NCBI RefSeq assembly: GCF_003049505.1
Contig: NZ_PYWN01000083.1
Span: 18,041-82,040, forward strand
From: Metasolibacillus meyeri
Lineage (GTDB): Bacteria > Bacillota > Bacilli > Bacillales_A > Planococcaceae
Direction of reading: 5' to 3'
Length of the DNA: 64,000 nucleotides
Shown here: positions 8,546 through 16,331 of the stretch, in pieces
Position numbering within the stretch: the stretch's first letter is position 1
Layout of the letters: each line of letters opens with the position of its first letter
Made by a program: the position numbers and the translations under genes
The notes under the pieces: generated by a model
Seen by the model: the letters and a program-made list of their open reading frames with translations, nothing else
Database searches by the model: none
What the model was told of the DNA's origin: nothing

Positions 8546-9700
8546 ATGTTGCAACGTGTAGTGATGTTTAAAGGGAATTTTAATTACAATGTTGTGAATA
8601 ATTTCGTAGATGAGATTGCCAAAGTGTTATATGCAAGAGGTTTTGAAGTGATTGTTATTCCAATTACAAATGATGAAAAAATGTCCCAGGAAATTATTGC
8701 AGCATTTGAATTCCCCGTCTATTTTACTGTAGGTTTTAATGGTATAGGGAGCGATTTACGCGTAGATGGAAAGTCATTATTCGATGTTTATAATACAACA
8801 TTTATCCATTGGCTTGTAGACCATCCAGCAGCACATTTTGCCAGAATTGAAGAACCTATTTCTAAAAGTATAGTGGCATGTATAGATGATGCGCATTGTG
8901 ATTATATGGAAAAATATTATCCGGATAAAATTGTAACATTTATTGAGCACGCCACCTCAGTTGAAGAACAACAAAAAGAAAAAAAATTTAATATTGTATT
9001 TGCAGGTGGGCTAGAGGATATAGAAAGTATTACACAACAAATGCAACCATTATTAGATTTAATACCAAATTTATTAACTGACATTATAAATTATTCTAAT
9101 GAATCTAATTTTGATTTGGATACATTTAAAGAATATTGTTTAACAAAGTACGCTATTTTACATGATATTTTTATGCAAAATAGAGTAAATATTTTTGCAT
9201 TTTTAATTTTAGTTGATCGATATTACCGTGCTTATAAACGAGAGAAAATTTTATTGAAGCTTTTAGAAGAAGATTATATTGTAGATTATTTTGGTAAATT
9301 ACCAAAGGATAGCTCATTAATGAATTACCATAATTTCCAATTACATAAAGAGGTTGAGTATAACGATTTAACAGGTATATTTTTAAAGTCTAAAGTAGTT
9401 CTAAATATATTTCCTAATTTTATAAGGGGAGGACATGAACGAATTTTCAAAGCGATGGCTTGTGGTGCAGTTATATTAACTGATTCAAATGAGTACATAA
9501 CTCAACATTTTACTGAGGGTTTTATTGAAGTCAGTGCTGAGAGTTTAGATGGTGAAAAATTAAATCGAGTTTTAACGGATGATATCTATAGAGAAAGTAT
9601 TGTTGAAAAAAACACTGTAAAGATTAAAAACTACCATTTATGGGACAATCGGGTCGATAAATTATTGTATACAGTAGAGGAAGCAAAAAAATATATGTAA
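8546..9700 (+). CDS. CgeB-like glycosyltransferase, probable flagellin glycosyltransferase
   Basis: 384-aa protein. The C-terminal half (about 265-350) matches the glycosyltransferase group-1 type found in CgeB-like proteins: LKSKVVLNIFPNFIRGGHER, then KAMACGAVILTDSNEY, which binds the nucleotide-sugar. The N-terminal half contains FIHWLVDHPAAHF, typical of glycosyltransferases in flagellar islands. GGGGGG-rich ribosome site at 8535-8540, ATG 8546. Placed between pseG and pseI, it is the best in-window candidate for moving CMP-activated sugar to flagellin Ser/Thr. It is not a Maf (MAF_flag10) family protein, the usual pseudaminic transferase. The call of glycosyltransferase is good; the acceptor is inference. 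Confidence 0.65.
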   Translation: MLQRVVMFKGNFNYNVVNNFVDEIAKVLYARGFEVIVIPITNDEKMSQEIIAAFEFPVYFTVGFNGIGSDLRVDGKSLFDVYNTTFIHWLVDHPAAHFARIEEPISKSIVACIDDAHCDYMEKYYPDKIVTFIEHATSVEEQQKEKKFNIVFAGGLEDIESITQQMQPLLDLIPNLLTDIINYSNESNFDLDTFKEYCLTKYAILHDIFMQNRVNIFAFLILVDRYYRAYKREKILLKLLEEDYIVDYFGKLPKDSSLMNYHNFQLHKEVEYNDLTGIFLKSKVVLNIFPNFIRGGHERIFKAMACGAVILTDSNEYITQHFTEGFIEVSAESLDGEKLNRVLTDDIYRESIVEKNTVKIKNYHLWDNRVDKLLYTVEEAKKYM

Positions 9701-9745
9701 TGTCTCTAAGAAAGCTTATTTAGATGAAATAATGGGGTTGATAAA

Positions 9746-10792
9746 ATGATAAAAATTGGACATAAAGAAATAGGTAGACATGTAAAACCTTTTATTATTG
9801 CAGAAATGTCTGGTAACCATAATCAGTCATTAGAGCGTGCACTACATTTAGTAGAGCTAGCAGCAGAAGCAGGTGTAGATGCATTAAAACTTCAAACATA
9901 TACTCCTGATACAATTACACTCGATGTACATACGGGGGAATTTTTTATCCAAGATGATGCAAATCTATGGAAGGGCAACTCTTTGTATAATTTATATAAA
10001 GAAGCTTATACGCCTTGGGAATGGCATAAAGCCATTTTTGATCGGGCCAATGAACTAGGATTATTAGCATTTAGTTCACCTTTTGATGAAACAGCAGTTG
10101 ATTTTTTAGAAACGTTAAATGTCCCTGCTTATAAAATTGCATCATTTGAAAATATTGATATTCCGTTAATACGCAAAGTTGCGAAAACAGGAAAGCCAAT
10201 AATTATTTCAACGGGTATGGCAACGGCTGCTGAACTTGATGAGGCGGTGCGTGCAGTGAGGAACGAAGGAAACAATCAGCTTATTTTATTGAAATGTACA
10301 AGTACATATCCAGCAACACCAGCAAATTCGAATTTAGCAACGATTCCGCATATGCGTGAACTGTTCGACACAGAAATTGGTTTATCCGATCACACGATGG
10401 GAGTTGGTGTATCAGTAGCTGCAGTCACACTTGGTGCAACGGTTATTGAAAAGCATTTTACAACATCACGTGCAGAGGGAGGCGTTGATTCTGCTTTCTC
10501 GATGGAGCCAGATGAATTAAAAATGCTTGTTAAGGAAACAGAGCGCGCATGGCAAAGTTTGGGGAAAGTGAGTTATGGTCCAACAAATGCCGAAAAGGAT
10601 TCAATAAAGTTCCGCCGCTCCTTATATATTGGTCAAGATTTGAAGGTTGGTGATATTTTGACTGTTGAGAACTTACGAAATGTACGACCGGGACTAGGGT
10701 TACCTACGAAATACTATGATTTAGTTTTGGGAAAAGCTATAAAGCGAGATGTTGTGAAAGGTACACCGCTTAGTTGGGAGATTTTATTGTGA
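9746..10792 (+). CDS. pseI: Pseudaminic acid synthase
   Basis: 348-aa NeuB-family synthase. The TIM barrel begins PFIIAEMSGNHN, with the metal and PEP region at LKLQTYTPDTITLD, FSSPFDETAVD, KIASFE and LSDHTMG; the EKHFT motif carries the metal-binding His. The C-terminal SAF (antifreeze-like) domain (about 285-345) contains RRSLYIGQDLKVGDILT. It condenses PEP with 2,4-diacylamido-2,4,6-trideoxy-L-altrose, releasing phosphate, to form the nine-carbon acid. The TYTPDTITLD form is that of PseI rather than NeuB or LegI. The stop overlaps the following gene (GTGA). Confidence 0.88.
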   Translation: MIKIGHKEIGRHVKPFIIAEMSGNHNQSLERALHLVELAAEAGVDALKLQTYTPDTITLDVHTGEFFIQDDANLWKGNSLYNLYKEAYTPWEWHKAIFDRANELGLLAFSSPFDETAVDFLETLNVPAYKIASFENIDIPLIRKVAKTGKPIIISTGMATAAELDEAVRAVRNEGNNQLILLKCTSTYPATPANSNLATIPHMRELFDTEIGLSDHTMGVGVSVAAVTLGATVIEKHFTTSRAEGGVDSAFSMEPDELKMLVKETERAWQSLGKVSYGPTNAEKDSIKFRRSLYIGQDLKVGDILTVENLRNVRPGLGLPTKYYDLVLGKAIKRDVVKGTPLSWEILL

Positions 10793-12129
10793 ATGAAGAG
10801 TTACAACAAATAGATGCATTATTCGACCGTCTTTTCCCTATTATGCGTAGTATTACAGGAGAGGGTGTTCGCGAAACGATTCGTATTTTACAAGAATATA
10901 TACCTCTTGAAATGGAAGGTATTCTAACAGGAACAGAGGTATTTGATTGGGATATTCCAAAAGAGTGGATTATCCGTGAAGCATGGATTAAAGATGCACA
11001 AGGAAATGTAGTTGTTGATATAAAGGATTTGAATTTGCATGTCGTGAATTATAGCGAACCAATTGACAAATGGCTGTCATTAGATGAATTGAAGCAATAT
11101 ATCCATACGATACCGCATTTACCTGAGGCTGTGCCTTATGTGATTTCATATTATAAAGAGCGTTGGGGCTTTTGCATGAGCCAAAATCAGTTAGAAAGCT
11201 TAGAAGACGGACAATACCATGTATATATTGAGAGTGAAAAGATTGATGGAGAGCTGAATTTCGCACAGATTGTATTACCAGGGAAATCAAAGAAAGAAGT
11301 GCTTATTAGTACATATATTTGCCATCCATCAATGGCTAACAATGAATTAAGTGGTCCACTTGTAGCAACAGCTTTATATAATCGTTTGAAAAAATGGGAG
11401 CAACGAGAGTTAACCTATCGTTTTGTTTTTTTACCTGAAACAATCGGATCTATCGCATATTTATGGAAATATGGACAGTATTTGAAAGGAAGTTTGTATT
11501 CAGGACTTGTATTAACCTGTTTAGGTGGTAAGGAACATCGTTTGTCATTTAAACAGCCACGTACTACTAACACACCGATGGATGAATTAATTGCGCATTT
11601 AAATCAATTTGAGAAATACGAGATGCCAATTCGCCCATTTACACCGTTATATGGCTCAGATGAAAGACAATATTGCTCTCCAGGCTTTAATTTACCTGTA
11701 GGGCAATTTTCAAAAATGATTTACGGAACATATGCAGGTTATCATAATTCATTGGATACAAAGGAAGCGATGACAATTGAAGCATTGCTTGAAAGTGTGG
11801 ATGAAATTGAAAAATTATTAAAGCTACAAGAGTTAAATGGTTACTATGTAAATCAAAAGCCATTCGGTGAGCCGAAATTAGGTAAATATGATTTGTATCC
11901 GGATATAAATGCGCCTGGAATATGGGGAAACTCAAGCAGTAAAAAAATTGATAATCGTCAACAGTTAAATCAAGTTTTGACGCTTTTAAATTATTCAGAC
12001 GGCAAACATCGCTTATCAGATTTAGCTAAAACATTGCACTATCCGTTAGAGGATTATGAAATTTCAATTGAGGCATTAAAAGAGCATGGGCTACTTGTAG
12101 GTCCATTTTATGAAGAACAGGAGTTGTGA
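10789..12129 (+). CDS. DUF4910/DUF2172 zinc aminopeptidase-like protein
   Basis: 446-aa protein of the DUF4910 family (M28-like zinc hydrolase core with a DUF2172 insertion) and a C-terminal winged helix (from about LNQVLTLLNYSDGKHRLSDL). Candidate zinc ligands and base: CHPSMANNELSG, the Glu in FLPETIGS, the Asp in YGSDERQ, and YHNSLD. Family members occur in surface-polysaccharide clusters and could hydrolyse an amide. GTG 10789 overlaps the pseI stop and has GGGAG 8 nt upstream; the longer TTG start at 10774 lacks this. It is followed at once by a formyltransferase-like gene. I infer a deacylase/formyltransferase pair that swaps an N-acyl for N-formyl on the sugar. This is a hypothesis, not established. 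Confidence 0.65.
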   Translation: MNEELQQIDALFDRLFPIMRSITGEGVRETIRILQEYIPLEMEGILTGTEVFDWDIPKEWIIREAWIKDAQGNVVVDIKDLNLHVVNYSEPIDKWLSLDELKQYIHTIPHLPEAVPYVISYYKERWGFCMSQNQLESLEDGQYHVYIESEKIDGELNFAQIVLPGKSKKEVLISTYICHPSMANNELSGPLVATALYNRLKKWEQRELTYRFVFLPETIGSIAYLWKYGQYLKGSLYSGLVLTCLGGKEHRLSFKQPRTTNTPMDELIAHLNQFEKYEMPIRPFTPLYGSDERQYCSPGFNLPVGQFSKMIYGTYAGYHNSLDTKEAMTIEALLESVDEIEKLLKLQELNGYYVNQKPFGEPKLGKYDLYPDINAPGIWGNSSSKKIDNRQQLNQVLTLLNYSDGKHRLSDLAKTLHYPLEDYEISIEALKEHGLLVGPFYEEQEL

Positions 12130-12131
12130 AA

Positions 12132-12938
12132 ATGAAAATATTATTGCTAACAGGTTCACATCCAAGACATTTATATTTAGTAAATGAGCTTGCAAAATTA
12201 GGGGTAGTGGCTGCGCATGTGATGGAGGTGCGTGAGGAATTTATTCCACAGCCGCCAGCTTATTTAGAAGATGTTGATCGTGAAAACTTTATTCGTCATT
12301 TCGTCGATCGTGATAAAGCAGAGCATTATCATTTTGCAGGAAACAATCAAGTGAATAGTGATATTCCCACATTTAAAGTGTCATATGCCAATTTGAATAG
12401 TAAGGAAACAATTGAATGGGTTAAAAATCAATCATTTGATTTAGCTATTAGCTATGGTGTCCATATGTTAAGTAATGAGTTACTTGAGGTGATGCCAGAG
12501 CATTCATGGAATATTCATGGGGGTCTTTCGCCATGGTATAAAGGCAATACGACATTGTTCTGGCCGTTCTTTATGCTACGACCAAATTGGGCGGGGATGA
12601 CGATTCATCGACTAACAGCGCGTTTAGATGCTGGAGAAATTGTCCATCAATCAGTTCCACAACTTGCCTATGGAGACGGCTTGCACGATGTAGCCTGTAA
12701 AGCTGTTGCGCAGGTGTCCCAGGATTTAGTGAAGATTGTGCAAAGCATACCTTTAGAGCAAATTCAATATACACCTCAAAAAGGCAATGGGAAGCTTTGG
12801 GTTGGAACGGACTGGATGCCACAGCATTTACGCTTTGTTTATAATGTTTATAGTAATGATATTGTAGATCAATTTTTAGATGGTAAATTACCAAAAATAG
12901 AACCACCACTAATTTCTGCATTGCGAAATGGGGAATAA
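12132..12938 (+). CDS. Formyltransferase-like protein
   Basis: 269-aa protein with the formyl_trans_N fold. The signature WNIHGGLSPWYKGNTTLFW carries the catalytic His and the loop equivalent to NIHPSLLPxYRG, and DAGEIVHQ has the conserved Asp. It lacks the C-terminal domain of methionyl-tRNA formyltransferase, so it resembles sugar N-formyltransferases such as ArnA-N, VioF or WlaRD that use 10-formyl-THF on a sugar amine. ATG 12132 is preferred to GTG 12126 because CAGGAG is 8 nt upstream. It sits between the DUF4910 gene and pseC, 2 bp before the latter, within the pseudaminic operon. Formylation of an amino group on the nonulosonic acid or its precursor is the natural inference. Confidence 0.75.
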   Translation: MKILLLTGSHPRHLYLVNELAKLGVVAAHVMEVREEFIPQPPAYLEDVDRENFIRHFVDRDKAEHYHFAGNNQVNSDIPTFKVSYANLNSKETIEWVKNQSFDLAISYGVHMLSNELLEVMPEHSWNIHGGLSPWYKGNTTLFWPFFMLRPNWAGMTIHRLTARLDAGEIVHQSVPQLAYGDGLHDVACKAVAQVSQDLVKIVQSIPLEQIQYTPQKGNGKLWVGTDWMPQHLRFVYNVYSNDIVDQFLDGKLPKIEPPLISALRNGE

Positions 12939-12940
12939 TC

Positions 12941-14071
12941 ATGGAAAAATTCAAGCATTTTATCTCGTACGGACGTCAAACAATTGATGATGAAGATGTG
13001 CAGTTAGTTATTGATACATTGCGTTCGCCAAACTTAACGCAAGGACCGAAAATCTTAGAGTTTGAGCAAGCTGTTGCTAATTATGTTGGTGCTAAATATG
13101 CTGTCGCTTTTTGCAATGGCACAGCAGCCTTGCATGGTGCTTGTTACGCAGCTGGGATTGGTGAGGGAGATGAGGTGATTACTTCGCCGATTACTTTTGC
13201 TGCGAGTGCTAACTGTGTACGCTATGTTGGTGGTACAGTTGTTTTTGCAGACATTGATAGTCAAACATATAATATCGACTCGGTACAAGTTCGTGCAAAT
13301 ATTACAGACAAGACGAAGGCGATTATTCCAGTCGATTTTACAGGACAGCCTGCCGATATGGATGAAATCATGGCAATTGCTAAGGAACATAATTTAGTTG
13401 TGATTGAAGATGGAGCACAATCATTCGGCTCTATCTATAAAGGACAAAAAGTTGGTATACAAGCTGATATGACCATGTTTAGCTTTCACCCAGTGAAGCC
13501 TATTACAACAGCAGAAGGTGGCGTTATTGTTACAAATAGTGAGGAGTACTATAAAAAGCTAATGAAGTTTCGTAGCCATGGTATTGAACAAACTGCCTAT
13601 GCACTGGAACAGGGAGGCTGGTACTATGAAATGACAGACCTTGGCTATAACTATCGCATGACAGATTTGCAGGCAGCATTAGGAATTTCACAAATGTCGA
13701 AGCTGGATGCATTTTTACATAAACGTAAGGAAATTGCGTCTATATATACCGAGGCATTGAAAGATGTCAACGGCATTCGAGTACCATTTCAACTGGAAGG
13801 CGCGGAGTCTGGCTGGCATTTATATATGGTTCAGCTAGAGCATGCTAATCGTAAGCAAGTATTTGAAGCGATGCGTGTAGCGAATATCGGTGTACATGTA
13901 CACTATCTACCTGTATATTGGCATCCTTATTATCAACAGCTTGGTTACGAAAGAGGGCTATGTCCGGTAGCGGAGAAATGGTATGAGAAGGCGTTAACAT
14001 TGCCGATTCATCCAGGTTTGACAGACGAAGAAATTAATTATGTCATTAATAAATTATTGTCTTTAATCTAA
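12941..14071 (+). CDS. pseC: UDP-4-keto-6-deoxy-L-AltNAc aminotransferase
   Basis: 376-aa DegT/DnrJ/EryC1/StrS PLP aminotransferase of the PseC type. The start region ISYGRQTIDDEDVQLV is characteristic. Other marks are FCNGTAALHGA (phosphate cup), VIEDGAQSFGS (Asp and Gln to PLP), the Schiff-base Lys186 in FSFHPVKPITTAEGG, and NYRMTDLQAALG. It transfers an amino group from glutamate to C-4 of UDP-2-acetamido-2,6-dideoxy-L-arabino-hexos-4-ulose, producing the PseH substrate. It is the last gene of the compact island. PseB, the preceding dehydratase/epimerase, is not in this window and probably lies upstream of base 1. Confidence 0.88.
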   Translation: MEKFKHFISYGRQTIDDEDVQLVIDTLRSPNLTQGPKILEFEQAVANYVGAKYAVAFCNGTAALHGACYAAGIGEGDEVITSPITFAASANCVRYVGGTVVFADIDSQTYNIDSVQVRANITDKTKAIIPVDFTGQPADMDEIMAIAKEHNLVVIEDGAQSFGSIYKGQKVGIQADMTMFSFHPVKPITTAEGGVIVTNSEEYYKKLMKFRSHGIEQTAYALEQGGWYYEMTDLGYNYRMTDLQAALGISQMSKLDAFLHKRKEIASIYTEALKDVNGIRVPFQLEGAESGWHLYMVQLEHANRKQVFEAMRVANIGVHVHYLPVYWHPYYQQLGYERGLCPVAEKWYEKALTLPIHPGLTDEEINYVINKLLSLI

Positions 14072-14119
14072 AAATCACCATTTTCAAATAAGATGTTGAA
14101 TGTGGGAGGGGAGATTACA

Positions 14120-15340
14120 ATGAAATCTATTTTAATACCAGAATATCTTGCAGGTTTTAAATGTATAGGTAGTGCGTGTGAAGACACTTGTTGTGCAGGA
14201 TGGGATGTAGCAGTAGATAAACGGACATATCAAGCCTATCGCAAAATTCAACATCCTCATATGACAGAAAAGCTACAACAAAATGTCAAACGTAATCATA
14301 AGCAATATAACGATGTTAATTATGCAAAATTTATTCTTGATCAGGACAAGAAGTGCAGCATGTTGTTAGAGGATGGACTATGTAGTATTCATAAAGAATT
14401 AGGCGAAGCGTATTTATGTAACACATGTGCTAATTATCCAAGGGTGTTTACTCAAGTGGGAGATGTGGTAGAGAAAAGCTTAACTTTATCTTGTCCAGAG
14501 GCAGCTCGTCTTGTCCTTTTACGTGAAGAAGGGTTAGGATTTATAGAGACAGAAGAGGCTAAAGAGATAAGAGGAACTTTTAGTAATAAGCTGGTTTTAG
14601 AAAGAAACCCTTATTTTTGGGATATACGAGTCTTTATTATACAACTTATGCAAAGTCGTCAGCAATCTATAGAAATCCGTTTAATCATTTTAGGGTTGTT
14701 TTTACAAAAAGTAGAGCAGGTAACGCCATATGAACTTGAGAGAGAGTTACCTGCTATTATCCAGGATTACTTAAAACGCTTAGATAATGAGGAATTTGTC
14801 TCCTCATTGCAAAATATTAAAGGTAATTTAAGCTTTCAATTCAATTTAGTGCGTAAATTGATTCAGTATCGTATGTCTGGTGGGGGAGTCACAGAAAAGT
14901 ATTTAAAGATTTTTAATCAGATATTAGAGGGTTTAAATTTGGAGGAAGATGAAAAAAGAAAAGTACAGGATATAGAAAAGTCAATGTTGAAATACCAGGA
15001 GGCTTATAGCAATTTTTATGAGCCATTTATACAGAAGCAAGAATATATGCTGGAAAATTATATAGTAAACTATATTTTTAAAAATTTATTTCCATGTGAT
15101 TATAGTACTTTCTTTGAAAGCTATAGGATGCTTATTGTTCATTTTACACTTATCAAATTGCATGTAATAGGTATATCTGCAAAGCAACAACGATTAACAG
15201 AAGAAATGGTCATTGAATGTATTCAGCAGCTAGTAAAGGTGATAGAACATCATTCTGCCTATTTGCAGGGAGTACGTGAAGGAATGGAGAACTCAGGCTA
15301 TACCACGATGGGACATATGTTTGTTATGATTAAAAATTGA
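14120..15340 (+). CDS. fliB: Flagellin lysine-N-methylase
   Basis: 406-aa FliB-family protein. The N-terminal cysteine cluster CIGSACEDTCCAGWDV, followed by DKKCSMLLEDGLCSIHKELG and YLCNTCANYPR, is the YkgJ-like CxxCxxCC metal-binding pattern of FliB, which adds methyl groups to flagellin lysines. I place the start at ATG 14120, behind GGAGGGGAG at 14105-14113; a longer frame from 14093 would include that ribosome site in the coding part. It lies 48 bp after pseC and before flaG and fliD, so flagellin in this strain is probably both glycosylated and methylated. The C-terminal half is helical with no recognisable motif. Confidence 0.82.
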   Translation: MKSILIPEYLAGFKCIGSACEDTCCAGWDVAVDKRTYQAYRKIQHPHMTEKLQQNVKRNHKQYNDVNYAKFILDQDKKCSMLLEDGLCSIHKELGEAYLCNTCANYPRVFTQVGDVVEKSLTLSCPEAARLVLLREEGLGFIETEEAKEIRGTFSNKLVLERNPYFWDIRVFIIQLMQSRQQSIEIRLIILGLFLQKVEQVTPYELERELPAIIQDYLKRLDNEEFVSSLQNIKGNLSFQFNLVRKLIQYRMSGGGVTEKYLKIFNQILEGLNLEEDEKRKVQDIEKSMLKYQEAYSNFYEPFIQKQEYMLENYIVNYIFKNLFPCDYSTFFESYRMLIVHFTLIKLHVIGISAKQQRLTEEMVIECIQQLVKVIEHHSAYLQGVREGMENSGYTTMGHMFVMIKN

Positions 15341-15359
15341 AGCTGAGTAATTAAGGTAA

Positions 15360-15772
15360 TATGTTTTATCTATTGAAACAGGTGGGATGCGCGGTGTGCT
15401 AGATGTTGGCACGAATCGAATGAACGTTTATACGATTTGTCGTGTGACGGAGGTGCTTGCACGCTATGTAGTAGCCGATGGAGAGGCTGCGAAAGCACGC
15501 GGTATCGTTATTGCTTATGATACACGTCATTTTTCCTATGAATTTGCTTGTGAAACAGCGCAAGTTTTAGGAGCGTATGGTATACGTTTTTATATATAAA
15601 GGAAGCATGACCTACACCACAGTTGTCATTTTCTGTACGTGAGTTGAATGCTTATGCTGGTGTTGTGGTGAAAACGATTGTCACCACCGAGCTAGGAGAG
15701 AAAATTGCACAGTATGAAGCAACTGGTGAACAGGCATATTTATTCGATTATAATGAAACAGTAATCTTGTGA
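15360..15772 (+). pseudogene. pgcA: Decayed phosphoglucomutase (pgcA) remnant
   Basis: Three pieces of one PgcA-type alpha-phosphohexomutase are recognisable in order. From 15372 the frame reads IETGGMRGVLDVGTNRMNV and continues GIVIAYDTRHFSYEF to a stop at 15599. After a frameshift, 15611-15670 reads PTPQLSFSVRELNAYAGVV. Then, after a large internal deletion, KTIVTTELGEKIAQYEATGE runs to a stop at 15770-15772. In intact PgcA these segments are N-terminal, about residue 120, and about residue 370-420. The start, the catalytic serine region (ASHNP) and the C-terminal domain are gone, so it is nonfunctional. The final codons overlap the left arm of a terminator. Phosphoglucomutase would supply sugar phosphates for the nearby glycan pathway, so a working copy probably exists elsewhere. 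Confidence 0.85.
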
Positions 15773-15800
15773 TTGTTGCAAGATTACTGTTTTTGTTTTC
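15757..15800 (+). terminator. Rho-independent terminator before flaG
   Basis: ACAGTAATCTTG pairs with CAAGATTACTGT (12 bp), followed by TTTTGTTTT. It closes the fliB/pgcA-remnant transcript and separates it from the flagellar operon. Confidence 0.85.
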
Positions 15801-15819
15801 ACAATGTTTCATAAAAAAC

Positions 15820-15846
15820 TGAAATTCTCCTTTTTTCAACCGATAC
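15820..15846 (+). promoter_or_regulatory. Candidate sigma-D promoter of the flaG-fliD operon
   Basis: TGAA (15820-15823), a 15-nt spacer, then ACCGATAC (15839-15846) resembles the sigma-D consensus TAAA-N15-GCCGATAT with two or three mismatches, about 45 bp upstream of flaG. Late flagellar genes in Bacillus are sigma-D dependent. The match is by eye. Confidence 0.5.
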
Positions 15847-15889
15847 TACTAGCAAAGATATCTGTATTAGGTTCAAGGAGGATGAAAAT

Positions 15890-16309
15890 ATGCGTATTAC
15901 AGGGAATGCAGATACAGGTGCAGCGACTCTTAATAAAGTAGTTTCTCAAAACATACAAACAGAAAAAGCTGTACCTACTGTAGAAAATGTAGTGAAGCAA
16001 GGAAGCGAAGCTACTGTGAAAAATGTTGAGTTGAATCCTGTTGCTAATGCTGAACAAGTCCAGCAGCTAGGGAATGATGAGGAAATGAAGGCTAAAGTTC
16101 AAGAAGCTGTAGAGAAAATGAACAAAATGCTAGAGGTGAACTACAGCGCTGCTAAATTTAAGTATCATGAAGGTTTAGATCGTTATTATGTAACCGTAGT
16201 AGACAAAGAAACGGAAGAGGTAGTAAAAGAAATTCCACCGAAAAAGCTATTAGATGCTTTTTATGAAATGCAAAAAATGTTTGGCATGATTATAGATGAG
16301 AAAATATAA
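15890..16309 (+). CDS. flaG: FlaG family flagellar protein
   Basis: 139-aa protein whose C-terminal half (about 60-139) has the FlaG pattern: a helix VQEAVEKMNKMLEV, then strands KFKYHEGLDRYYVTVVDKET and VVKEIPPKKLLDAFYEM. FlaG homologues (YvyC in Bacillus) lie directly before fliD and influence filament length; the exact mechanism is unclear. The N-terminal 60 residues are low-complexity and poorly conserved. The ribosome site AAGGAGGA precedes ATG 15890. It is the first gene of a run with fliD, fliT and fliS, fed by a sigma-D-like promoter. Confidence 0.85.
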   Translation: MRITGNADTGAATLNKVVSQNIQTEKAVPTVENVVKQGSEATVKNVELNPVANAEQVQQLGNDEEMKAKVQEAVEKMNKMLEVNYSAAKFKYHEGLDRYYVTVVDKETEEVVKEIPPKKLLDAFYEMQKMFGMIIDEKI

Positions 16310-16331
16310 GTAGTTTTAGGAGGAATATATT

